From: Syntrophomonas sp.
GTDB taxonomy: Bacteria > Bacillota > Syntrophomonadia > Syntrophomonadales > Syntrophomonadaceae
Direction: 5' to 3'
Length of the DNA: 14,082 bases
NCBI GenBank assembly: GCA_003558625.1
Contig: PWPP01000012.1
Location: forward strand, 1-14,082
This document shows, piece by piece, positions 1-6,221 of the stretch; position 1 is the first letter of the stretch, and every line of letters starts with the position of its first letter. The translations under genes were made by a program, and so were the position numbers. The notes below the pieces were generated by a model, which was given only the letters and a program-made list of their open reading frames with translations, searched no databases and was not told where the DNA came from.

Positions 1-866
1 AGCTGCATCAGCTTCCCTTCGCTGTCCCGCCAGTTTTTCTTCACCTTCACCCAGAGATCAAGATAGATATCCGTATCTAAAAGATTTTCCATATCCACCC
101 GGGCCTGCTCTCCGATTTTCTTGAGCATACTTCCATTTTTCCCGATAATGATCCCCTTTTGCGATTCCCTTTCCGTATATATGACGGCCCGAACATAGAC
201 CTTATTGTGATCACGTTCCTTAATCTCTTCGATTTCAACGGCCAGGGAATGAGGTATCTCTTCCCGGGTCAGATTCAGGGCTTTTTCTCTGATTAATTCT
301 GCCATGAATAATTTTTCCGGCTGATCCGTAATCTCCTCAGCCGGGTAATAATGGGGGCCTTCCGGTAAATAATCCAGTGTTTTTTCCAGCAAATCTGTAA
401 CGTTGGTTCCTAAGGCGGCCGAAAGGGGTATGATTTCGGTAAAATTCATTTCCTTAAGAAAAGGAGAAATATACTTTTGCAGTTCCTCTTCCCCAGCCAG
501 GTCAATTTTGTTAACCAGTAAAAAAACAGGCGCCCTTACCTCCTTCAGCTGGTTGATGATGTACTGCTCCCCTTTGCCAAAGGGCTTGGTAATATCGGTC
601 ATATAATAAACCATATCCACTTCATTTAAACTACGGGTAGAAATCTTCACCATATACTCCCCCAGGAGGTGTTTAGGCTTATGGATTCCGGGAGTATCAA
701 TAAATATGATCTGTCCCTTATCCGTGGTATAAATGCCATGAATGCGATTTCTGGTAGTTTGGGGCTTATCAGAAACAATCGCGATTTTTTCTCCGATGAT
801 GGTATTCATTAAAGTGGATTTCCCCACATTAGGTCTCCCGACGATACTAACAAAACCTGATTTCAA
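1..866 (-). CDS. era: GTPase Era (3' end cut by window edge)
   Basis: Era is an essential GTPase that binds the 3' end of 16S rRNA and helps assemble the 30S subunit. The visible 288 residues show the whole G domain: P-loop GRPNVGKST at residues 10-18, switch I with TTRNR at 37-41, DTPG at 57-60, NKID at 119-122 and an SA motif at 149-150. The C-terminal KH domain contains GIIIGKNG at 238-245. The family is about 300 residues long, so only roughly 10-15 residues and the stop lie beyond the window. Three in-frame starts stand in a row (ATG 872, GTG 869, TTG 866). I chose TTG 866 because it sits 8 nt from AGGAGG and gives the usual MKSGFVSI N-terminus. The cdd stop codon overlaps the first ATG, so the two genes are probably translationally coupled. 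Confidence 0.96.
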   Translation of the reverse strand, partial: MKSGFVSIVGRPNVGKSTLMNTIIGEKIAIVSDKPQTTRNRIHGIYTTDKGQIIFIDTPGIHKPKHLLGEYMVKISTRSLNEVDMVYYMTDITKPFGKGEQYIINQLKEVRAPVFLLVNKIDLAGEEELQKYISPFLKEMNFTEIIPLSAALGTNVTDLLEKTLDYLPEGPHYYPAEEITDQPEKLFMAELIREKALNLTREEIPHSLAVEIEEIKERDHNKVYVRAVIYTERESQKGIIIGKNGSMLKKIGEQARVDMENLLDTDIYLDLWVKVKKNWRDSEGKLMQ

Positions 867-871
867 CACCA

Positions 872-1264
872 TTACCTCCTGTTTTTTTCCCATGAAAAAC
901 CAAAGGGTATCATGTCATACAACATCTGTTCCTGGTATGCATCAACAGATATAGCCGTGATAATCAAAAGGTTTCCAAACTCCCGCAGCACTTGTAAACA
1001 TGCACCACAGGGGTAAGCATAAGTCTGCTCTCCTCCGATAACAGCAATAGCCTGAAAAACCCTTTCCCCTTCCGATACCGCTTTATATACAGCAGTCCTT
1101 TCAGCACAGACGGTTAAACCATAGGAAGCATTCTCTATGTTGCAGCCACCATATACCGTTCCGGCCTTTGTCAGCAAGGCCGCCCCGACTTTAAACCCTG
1201 AATATGGAGCGTAGGCATTTTCTCTTGCCTGCATAGCCATTGTTATGAGCCTGGTTTTATTCAT
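872..1264 (-). CDS. cdd: Cytidine deaminase
   Basis: This is a pyrimidine salvage enzyme that hydrolytically deaminates cytidine and deoxycytidine to uridine and deoxyuridine. The 130-residue product has the length of the homotetrameric Cdd class. The zinc site is complete: C53-A-E55, with Glu55 as the proton shuttle, and the PCGAC motif giving Cys86 and Cys89. The substrate-binding CNIENASYG segment is at 41-49. Two adjacent ATG codons (1267 and 1264) are possible starts; the second lies 6 nt from GGGAG and fits better. The gene sits 29 bp after dgkA and its TAA overlaps the first possible era start, an arrangement shared with Bacillus (dgkA-cdd-era). The family assignment is firm. Confidence 0.96.
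   Translation of the reverse strand: MNKTRLITMAMQARENAYAPYSGFKVGAALLTKAGTVYGGCNIENASYGLTVCAERTAVYKAVSEGERVFQAIAVIGGEQTYAYPCGACLQVLREFGNLLIITAISVDAYQEQMLYDMIPFGFSWEKNRR
873..880 (-). promoter_or_regulatory. Ribosome binding site of era, inside the end of cdd
   Basis: On the minus strand this reads AGGAGGTA, a near-perfect Shine-Dalgarno sequence lying within the last codons of cdd. The distance from AGGAGG is 2 nt to ATG 872, 5 nt to GTG 869 and 8 nt to TTG 866. The spacing favours the TTG, or possibly the GTG, over the overlapping ATG. Confidence 0.75.
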
Positions 1265-1293
1265 CATAATCTCCCATGATTTTTTCCCCTTCG

Positions 1294-1692
1294 CTAAACC
1301 GGAGTCATGCGCACGAATACCCCCATCTGCAGAACTGCCAGGATATAAGGCCAGATCACAAGATAGGCAACGATCAGCGCATATATGGCAGCCAGTAAAA
1401 CGGCTCCGGCAGCCAGGTTTTTTACGATCCGTGCCAGAGGGTGGTATTCCAGGGTGATCATGTCAATGGTTTTTTCAACAGCCGTATTCATTACTTCTGC
1501 AAATAACACGAAAAAAACAGCCCCTATTACCATTACCCAGTCCGAACGGGAAAAATCAAGCATCACCCCGGCAGATAAAACCACAAAAGCTGCCAGTATA
1601 TGTATTTTCATGTTTCTCTGGGTGAGGATAACATAGCGCAATCCATCCCCGGCATAAACAAAACTGTACCACCAGCTTCTTTTATGTTTCAT
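1294..1692 (-). CDS. dgkA: Diacylglycerol kinase / undecaprenol kinase, integral membrane
   Basis: This is a 132-residue small membrane kinase of the prokaryotic DgkA family. In Gram-positive bacteria this family phosphorylates mainly undecaprenol, feeding the lipid carrier of cell-wall synthesis, rather than diacylglycerol. Three hydrophobic helices are visible at about 32-46, 51-66 and 93-118, after a short cytoplasmic N-terminus with AGDGLRY and QRN. The catalytic stretch is E66-VMNTAVE-73, with the conserved Glu66, Asn69 and Glu73, followed by the YHPLARIVKNLAAGAVLL signature. The start at 1692 has GGAGAGG upstream; a longer frame reaching 1737 would run into ybeY and lacks support. The ybeY stop is only 2 nt before this ATG. 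Substrate preference cannot be decided from sequence. Confidence 0.93.
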   Translation of the reverse strand: MKHKRSWWYSFVYAGDGLRYVILTQRNMKIHILAAFVVLSAGVMLDFSRSDWVMVIGAVFFVLFAEVMNTAVEKTIDMITLEYHPLARIVKNLAAGAVLLAAIYALIVAYLVIWPYILAVLQMGVFVRMTPV

Positions 1693-1694
1693 GC

Positions 1695-2165
1695 TTACCT
1701 CTCCAGAGATAAAGAACGCATAATTTCTTCCTCGCACTCCCTCATGGCAGCTACCCCGGATTCATCTTCGTGGTCAAATCCTAATAAATGCAACAAACCA
1801 TGCACCAACAGGTAACTGAGCTCGCGTGAAAAAGAATGGCCATATTCCTTGCTTTGGGCCAGGGCTTTCTCCAAGGAGATGACAACATCCCCCAAAAGAT
1901 TTACTTCCCCGGTCAAACCAGAAACCGGATCCTCCTCTTCCAGCTCATTCATGGCAAAAGAGAGCACATCCGTCTCTTGATTTACCCCCCGGTAAATATT
2001 GTTCAATTCCTTTATATATGCATTATCAACCAATAGAATGCTTAACTCGGTATTGGCGGCTAATGCCAATATGGCAGCAGCCCTTGATGCCGCCTGGAGG
2101 ATGATTTTTTCCACCTCCGGGTTGTAGTCTACGCTATTTTGCTGATTGATGATCAATGTCTCCAT
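1695..2165 (-). CDS. ybeY: Endoribonuclease YbeY (rRNA maturation factor)
   Basis: YbeY is a zinc-dependent single-strand endoribonuclease involved in 16S rRNA 3'-end maturation and ribosome quality control. The 156-residue product carries the family signature HGLLHLLGFDH, giving the three metal-binding histidines His122, His126 and His132. Also present are the upstream D66-VLSF and the LGD block at 91-93. I chose ATG 2165 because AAAGGAG stands 8 nt upstream and the N-terminus then has the usual length; the frame stays open to 2264 but only inside pgpH. The start overlaps the end of pgpH by 32 bp, pointing to translational coupling. YbeY is functionally linked to its neighbours phoH and era in ribosome maturation. 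Confidence 0.96.
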   Translation of the reverse strand: METLIINQQNSVDYNPEVEKIILQAASRAAAILALAANTELSILLVDNAYIKELNNIYRGVNQETDVLSFAMNELEEEDPVSGLTGEVNLLGDVVISLEKALAQSKEYGHSFSRELSYLLVHGLLHLLGFDHEDESGVAAMRECEEEIMRSLSLER

Positions 2166-4329
2166 GATCGCCGCTCCTTTTTTCCATTTCTTTAATAATA
2201 AATTCCGGGTACTCAATCCGTTTATGATACATCCCCGCCAGCACTTTGCTGAAGGATTTGGCAATAATATTCAGATCTTTAAAGGTTAAATCGCAATCTT
2301 CCAGTTGTTTGTCTTCCATCTTTTCCCAGATGATCCTGCGAACCATTTCACTGATATTTTCCGGTGTTGGTTCGGTTAAAGATTTAACCGCTGCCTCTAC
2401 AGAATCCGCCAACATCACCAAAGCTACATCTTTATTCTGCGGTTTAGGCCCTTCATACCTGAAGGCTTCTGCATTCAAATTATTCTCTCGGTCCTCTTCC
2501 AGGGCTCTCTGATAAAAATACTTGGTTAGACTGGTCCCATGATGCTGTTCAATAAAATCAATGATGATTTGCGGCAATTTGGCCTCCCGGGCCATTTCAA
2601 CCCCTTCTTTTACATGGGAAGTGATAATAAGTGAGCTCAAAGCCGGGGCAATTTTCTCATGGGGATTGGCACAGCTGATCTGATTTTCTACAAAATATTC
2701 AGGTCGCTTGATTTTCCCTATATCGTGATAATAGGCTCCTACCCGGACCAATAAGGGATTAGCCCCTACGCTCTCTGCAGTAGTTTCCGCCAAATTTCCT
2801 ACCATCAAACTATGGTGATACGTTCCCGGGGTATTAAGAAGTAGTTGCTTGAGCAATGGTTGATTGGGATTAGACAATTCCAATAATTTAACCATGCTGG
2901 TCAAAGAAAAGGCGCTTTCGAGATAAGGCAGAGCACCTATCATCAATACAGCTGATAAAATACCATTTATTGCACCTAATAAGATTCCGGTTGCCAGAAT
3001 CGCCGGCGTTATATTATCTCCCATGAGGGTTAAAGAAATAATGCAAATAATATTGGCCAGGGCAACATATACACCGGCCCGGGCCAGGTCTGATGTCTGG
3101 CTTAACCGGGAAACCATATAAACTCCCACGGTTCCACCGATAAAAGCAGTGATAGCCACAAACAGAGTGTTTCCAGAACTTAATAAACCCACATAAAGGG
3201 CTATGATTGAAGTAAAAAAGTAAGCCAGTCTGTTGTCCAGCAAAATAGCCAGCAACATAGAAGCGGCTGCTACCGGGGTTAAATATCCTATTAATGCACT
3301 CACTTCAGGCAGATTAGCGATTTCGATCATAGATAAAAAACGGCTGATTAAAAGAATAATCACAAAAATCAACCCGATCAACAGCATCTGCATATGATCA
3401 TTATATATTTCCTGATGATGCCGTTTTAAGAACTCCACGGCCAACCAGCAGCTGATGAGAACAAATATAATCCCTCCCAGAACCGGCAGAGGGTAGCCCT
3501 GGGTCCTTTGCATGCCCAGCTGTTCCAGGATCGATATTTGCTGTGAGGTAATGCGGACACCTTCCCGCACAATAATCTCGCCTGCTTTTATGGTTATTTG
3601 TACTGGCTCCACAGCATTTCTGGCTTCCTGCACAGCTCTTTCTGTTGCAATAGGATTAAAAACCATATTGGGCCTAAGGGCCTGTATAACAGCCAATGCC
3701 ATGATTTCCCGGGCTTCCTGGGCATAAGGATAACTATCGATAATGTTTTCCGCTTCCGCATAATCTGCTGCCAGAGTATCCTGGGTTATGGGCTTATCCA
3801 TAATATCCCGGACTACATCCAATGCCATTCCCCGCATTAGATTTAAATCCCCGGAGGTGGCATTGGCTAAATACGTCGCCCAGGTCTGTATGTCTGCCCC
3901 TGACCGGGCATCGTTAATCTCCGCGATGGTCTGGGATAGAAAATCCACCAACGCTTGCCTGGCATCCCCATTTTCCGTGTTTAAGATGCTGCCTGTTTCA
4001 GCAAAAAAGTCCTCCACAGCCTGCTCTGCCCCGGGCAGTGCCTCTTGGTCTTCCTGATAGATTTTTTGCACGGCCGCAGCTGCTTCCTGGCGCAGTTCCT
4101 CGGTTTTTTCCTCATTCACTATAACTGCGTTAACCCTGGACGCGATATTTCTTGTGGCCACGTCATCTGGCCTTAGCATCAACTGACGGGAAAAATAATG
4201 GCTAAACAAGATCAAGAAAATAATGCCGATGATTACCAAATAGCTCAATATTTTTTTGGTGTTGGAACGCGTCCAGTAGTGCCTGATATTGGTCAAGACA
4301 TGTTTATTCAGGAAATTCTTTATGTTCAT
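2134..4329 (-). CDS. pgpH: c-di-AMP phosphodiesterase PgpH (7TMR-HDED / HD family, YqfF-like)
   Basis: This is a 731-residue membrane protein expected to hydrolyse cyclic di-AMP to pApA. Domains in order: a short cytoplasmic tail, one membrane helix at about 28-46, an extracytoplasmic 7TMR-HDED domain at about 50-277, a bundle of seven hydrophobic segments at about 280-470, and a cytoplasmic HD domain from about 495 to 705. The HD metal site is intact: His505/His506, His535-Asp536 in YYHDIGK, His572, His596/His597 and Asp642. The ATG at 4335 touches its ribosome binding site, while ATG 4329 is 6 nt from AGGAG, so 4329 was chosen. It lies 37 bp after phoH and overlaps ybeY by 32 bp, as in Bacillus. 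Family membership is firm; the substrate is inferred from characterised homologues. Confidence 0.95.
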   Translation of the reverse strand: MNIKNFLNKHVLTNIRHYWTRSNTKKILSYLVIIGIIFLILFSHYFSRQLMLRPDDVATRNIASRVNAVIVNEEKTEELRQEAAAAVQKIYQEDQEALPGAEQAVEDFFAETGSILNTENGDARQALVDFLSQTIAEINDARSGADIQTWATYLANATSGDLNLMRGMALDVVRDIMDKPITQDTLAADYAEAENIIDSYPYAQEAREIMALAVIQALRPNMVFNPIATERAVQEARNAVEPVQITIKAGEIIVREGVRITSQQISILEQLGMQRTQGYPLPVLGGIIFVLISCWLAVEFLKRHHQEIYNDHMQMLLIGLIFVIILLISRFLSMIEIANLPEVSALIGYLTPVAAASMLLAILLDNRLAYFFTSIIALYVGLLSSGNTLFVAITAFIGGTVGVYMVSRLSQTSDLARAGVYVALANIICIISLTLMGDNITPAILATGILLGAINGILSAVLMIGALPYLESAFSLTSMVKLLELSNPNQPLLKQLLLNTPGTYHHSLMVGNLAETTAESVGANPLLVRVGAYYHDIGKIKRPEYFVENQISCANPHEKIAPALSSLIITSHVKEGVEMAREAKLPQIIIDFIEQHHGTSLTKYFYQRALEEDRENNLNAEAFRYEGPKPQNKDVALVMLADSVEAAVKSLTEPTPENISEMVRRIIWEKMEDKQLEDCDLTFKDLNIIAKSFSKVLAGMYHKRIEYPEFIIKEMEKRSGDHGDIDHQSAK

Positions 4330-4366
4330 AAGCATCTCCTACAACCCGGTCCTCAAAAAAACTGTT

Positions 4367-5341
4367 TTACGGGGATTTGCGGGTCTCGTTTTCATGTATT
4401 TCATACGCATCAATGATTTGCTGCACCACCGGATGTCTTACCACATCAGCCTTATCCAGATATTCGAAAGAGACCCCCTTTACATGGGAAAGTATTTTCT
4501 GTATTTCTATCAACCCGGAAAAGCCTTCTTTGGGTAGATCCACCTGGGTCACATCTCCGGTAATAACCGCCTTGGAGCCAAAGCCCAAGCGGGTTAAAAA
4601 CATTTTCATCTGCTGGGGAGTTGTGTTTTGGGCCTCATCCAGGATAATAAAAGCATCGTTTAAAGTCCTTCCCCGCATATAAGCCAGGGGAGCGATTTCA
4701 ATAATATTTTTCTCCAAATACCTTTGGGTGACTTCTACCCCCAAAATATCAAAAAGACCGTCATACAAGGGCCTTAAATAGGGATTTACTTTCTCGATAA
4801 AATCCCCGGGCAGAAAGCCTAATTTTTCTCCTGCTTCCACGGCCGGCCTGACCAGCACAATTCTCTCTACATCTTTGTTTCTCAGGGCTCTTACCCCCAT
4901 AACTACTGCCAGGTATGTTTTTCCGGTCCCGGCTGGTCCGATGGAAAATACAATATCATCTCGTAAAATAGCCTGGACATATTTCTTTTGGCCCAGGGTC
5001 TTGGCTCGTATGCTTTTTCCCCTGACTGTGGTTAAAAGGGTGCCGGATACAATTTCCTGGTATCTTAAATATGAACCTTGCTTAACCAGGCCATTGATAT
5101 AGTTAATATCGTTAACATCTATCTTCCCTTCACTTTTCACAATATCTAATAGGGAGTGGATTAAATTAAATGCCTCCTGCACCTGTCCCTGGTTGCCCCG
5201 AATAAAAATTTCGGATCCCCGGGCAGTAATATCTGCATCAACAATATTTTTCAAATGGCGGAAGTTTATATCCCCCGTCCCAAAAAAAGCTGCCGCCTGT
5301 TTATTATCCTCGATGAAAATCCTGTTCTCCTGTTCGAACAA
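4367..5341 (-). CDS. phoH: PhoH-family ATPase (YbeZ type)
   Basis: This is a 324-residue P-loop ATPase of the PhoH/YbeZ group, which is associated with RNA metabolism; the E. coli homologue works with YbeY. The N-terminal part (about 1-110) is a KH-like nucleic-acid-binding region. The ATPase core has Walker A GPAGTGKT at 135-142, Walker B with FIILDEAQN at 231-239, and the TGDVTQ sensor motif at 261-266. The start codon is TTG at 5341: AAGGAGG lies 7 nt upstream and no ATG or GTG fits better. It appears to be the first gene of the phoH-pgpH-ybeY-dgkA-cdd-era run, with its own promoter and 5' UTR upstream. The exact molecular role of PhoH remains poorly defined in the family. Confidence 0.95.
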   Translation of the reverse strand: MFEQENRIFIEDNKQAAAFFGTGDINFRHLKNIVDADITARGSEIFIRGNQGQVQEAFNLIHSLLDIVKSEGKIDVNDINYINGLVKQGSYLRYQEIVSGTLLTTVRGKSIRAKTLGQKKYVQAILRDDIVFSIGPAGTGKTYLAVVMGVRALRNKDVERIVLVRPAVEAGEKLGFLPGDFIEKVNPYLRPLYDGLFDILGVEVTQRYLEKNIIEIAPLAYMRGRTLNDAFIILDEAQNTTPQQMKMFLTRLGFGSKAVITGDVTQVDLPKEGFSGLIEIQKILSHVKGVSFEYLDKADVVRHPVVQQIIDAYEIHENETRKSP

Positions 5342-5347
5342 AGAACG

Positions 5348-5355
5348 ACCTCCTT
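5348..5355 (-). promoter_or_regulatory. Strong ribosome binding site deciding the TTG start of phoH
   Basis: On the minus strand this reads AAGGAGGT, followed after a short A/T-rich gap by TTG. It is the only strong Shine-Dalgarno sequence near the phoH N-terminus and fixes TTG 5341 as the start. Confidence 0.8.
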
Positions 5356-5415
5356 ATAAAAAACAATTTTGCCAGGCTTCTGTTCGATGATAAAAAAGAA
5401 GTAATAACCGCAATC

Positions 5416-5424
5416 ATTATACCA
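5416..5424 (-). promoter_or_regulatory. Probable extended -10 promoter of the phoH operon
   Basis: The minus strand reads TGGTATAAT, a consensus -10 hexamer with the TGn extension. No good TTGACA is found 16-18 bp upstream, which is compatible with an extended -10 promoter. Transcription would start near 5409 and give a leader of about 65-70 nt before phoH. An intrinsic terminator closing the preceding transcript lies further upstream, which supports a fresh start here. Confidence 0.6.
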
Positions 5425-5488
5425 TACCCTAATTCCTTAATACTATTCTCCCGCCAGTTCCCAGCCCTTTTGTCAGACTACCGGCTCG

Positions 5489-5518
5489 GTATAAAAAGGA
5501 TTTTTAAAAATCAATACC
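5489..5518. repeat. A/T-rich palindrome upstream of the phoH promoter
   Basis: A perfect 14-bp palindrome, GATTTTTAAAAATC, at 5499-5512 is flanked by GGTAT (5489-5493) and ATACC (5514-5518), which form a second inverted pair on a slightly different centre. It lies about 75 bp upstream of the phoH -10 box. It could be an operator-like site or simply a low-complexity A/T sequence; no known operator is recognised. Confidence 0.35.
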
Positions 5519-5583
5519 GCTTCTGTTTCGATCCCATCCCTTCATCAACAGGAAACATGAATGCAGTCATGCTCTTATGCCCC

Positions 5584-5624
5584 TGTAAAAAACAAAAGCC
5601 CTCTGAAAACATACAGAGAGCTTT
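5584..5624 (-). terminator. Intrinsic terminator after the small membrane ORF
   Basis: In minus-strand sense, a stem of AAAGCTCTCTG (5624-5614) pairs with CAGAGGGCTTT (5605-5595) across an 8-nt loop, with one G-U pair. A T-rich tract, TTTTGTTTTTT, follows. It starts 17 bp beyond the stop of the 37-codon frame and should end the rpsU transcript before the phoH promoter. The plus strand lacks a T tract after the stem, so it is probably one-directional. Confidence 0.8.
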
Positions 5625-5641
5625 ATGCATAGATTATGATG

Positions 5642-5755
5642 TTAAAAAAATGCTACCGCTACGATACTCACTAAAAAAGCTACAATGATAATGCCGGCGA
5701 TTGCCGATACGATCTTTTTTTCCTTTTTCCCATGTATGCGGCTCATAAAGGCCAT
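5642..5755 (-). CDS. Hypothetical 37-residue single-pass membrane microprotein
   Basis: This is a short frame of 37 residues that I do not recognise with certainty. The N-terminus is strongly basic (RIHGKKEKK at residues 6-14). It is followed directly by one unbroken hydrophobic segment at 15-37, rich in Ile, Val and Ala, which runs to the C-terminus and ends in FF. This suggests an N-in, single-span inner-membrane peptide. ATG 5755 is preceded by GGGGGTGAAAAA, a good ribosome binding site, and the frame ends 17 bp before an intrinsic terminator. It lies downstream of rpsU with a perfect hairpin in its leader. It could belong to one of the short single-span DUF families of Firmicutes, or be a small membrane-acting peptide. 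Coding status rests on signals and composition only. Confidence 0.6.
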   Translation of the reverse strand: MAFMSRIHGKKEKKIVSAIAGIIIVAFLVSIVAVAFF

Positions 5756-5778
5756 TTTTTCACCCCCAAGTGGATTAA

Positions 5779-5806
5779 TGGCCTGATGAGCTATTTCATC
5801 AGGCCA
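5779..5806 (-). promoter_or_regulatory. Perfect 11-bp hairpin in the leader of the small membrane ORF
   Basis: TGGCCTGATGA (5779-5789) and TCATCAGGCCA (5796-5806) form a mismatch-free 11-bp stem with a 6-nt loop. It ends 24 nt before the ATG at 5755 and just upstream of the GGGGGT ribosome binding site. No T tract follows on either strand, so it is not a standard terminator. It may stabilise the downstream RNA, act as a processing site, or control translation. Confidence 0.65.
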
Positions 5807-5970
5807 CGTACTTCATAGTTCATGTGCATCTAAAACTCTTTTGATCATATGCTTCATTAAACGGGATCAGAAGGTAAAACCATTTTTTATGCAAAGCTGA
5901 AAGGGAAGGATCGGGTGTTCTTTTTATTAGCTTCCTTTTGTCAACAGAAAATTCCGCTGCTTTACAGGCA

Positions 5971-6147
5971 TTAAAACTTTTTCTTTTTCCGGGCGGCTTC
6001 AGATTTCTTTTTTTTCTTAATGCTTGGTTTTACATAGTGTTCGTGTTTTCTCATATCCTGCATAACGCCTGCTTTCTGGCAGGTACGTTTAAATCTCTTT
6101 AGAGCACTGTCAAGGGTTTCATTTTTACCGACTCTAATTTCGCTCAT
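5971..6147 (-). CDS. rpsU: 30S ribosomal protein bS21
   Basis: This is a 58-residue, very basic small-subunit protein, the normal length for bS21 in Firmicutes. It is located near the 16S rRNA 3' end and the anti-Shine-Dalgarno region on the 30S platform. The sequence begins MSEIRVGKNE and contains the typical ALKRFKR segment at 16-22. It ends in a lysine-rich tail with two clusters (about 50-57 and 43-47). ATG 6147 is preceded by GGGGAGGGAAATA; upstream in-frame codons to 6168 have no such support. It has its own promoter at the end of the HIT gene. I see no clear terminator right after it, so its transcript may continue through the microprotein frame to the terminator at 5584-5624. Confidence 0.97.
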   Translation of the reverse strand: MSEIRVGKNETLDSALKRFKRTCQKAGVMQDMRKHEHYVKPSIKKKKKSEAARKKKKF

Positions 6148-6170
6148 TATTTCCCTCCCCTCATCCAACT

Positions 6171-6188
6171 ATGGCTTTCAGATGCCAT
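6171..6188 (-). promoter_or_regulatory. Small hairpin at the 5' end of the rpsU leader
   Basis: On the minus strand ATGGC (6188-6184) pairs with GCCAT (6175-6171) around an 8-nt loop. It lies at the expected transcription start of rpsU and could be a short stabilising 5' stem. Five base pairs is weak evidence. Confidence 0.3.
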
Positions 6189-6191
6189 TAT

Positions 6192-6220
6192 ATTTTACTA
6201 TCTCCGGTGAAAAAAGACAA
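6192..6220 (-). promoter_or_regulatory. Sigma-A-type promoter of rpsU
   Basis: The minus strand reads TTGTCT (6220-6215), exactly 17 bp of spacer, then TAAAAT (6197-6192): four of six and five of six consensus matches. The -35 box sits one base past the stop codon of the HIT gene. A start near 6185 would give a leader of about 38 nt. Confidence 0.7.
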
Positions 6221-6221
6221 G

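Larger units (their letters stand above)
5342..5641. other. Intergenic region between the small membrane ORF and phoH
   Basis: I accept no gene in this 300-bp A/T-rich stretch. Reading in the direction of transcription it holds an intrinsic terminator (5584-5624), an A/T-rich palindrome (5499-5512), an extended -10 promoter (5416-5424) and the phoH ribosome binding site. Short frames on either strand lack credible initiation signals. Confidence 0.6.

Noticed and set aside
5470..5495. Possible plus-strand promoter (TTGTCA and TATAAA) that could make an antisense RNA to the microprotein, as in a type I toxin-antitoxin pair
   Set aside because: The spacing is only 14 bp and no plus-strand terminator with a T tract follows; too weak to call.
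5511..5570. 19-codon minus-strand frame after the terminator
   Set aside because: It begins downstream of a strong terminator and upstream of the phoH promoter, so it is probably not transcribed.
5470..5688. 72-codon plus-strand frame in the rpsU-phoH interval
   Set aside because: It starts at TTG without a ribosome binding site, reads through the minus-strand terminator hairpin, and overlaps the better supported minus-strand microprotein.
5939..5944. Perfect TTGACA on the minus strand downstream of rpsU
   Set aside because: No acceptable -10 hexamer lies 16-18 bp downstream (AGAACA at best).
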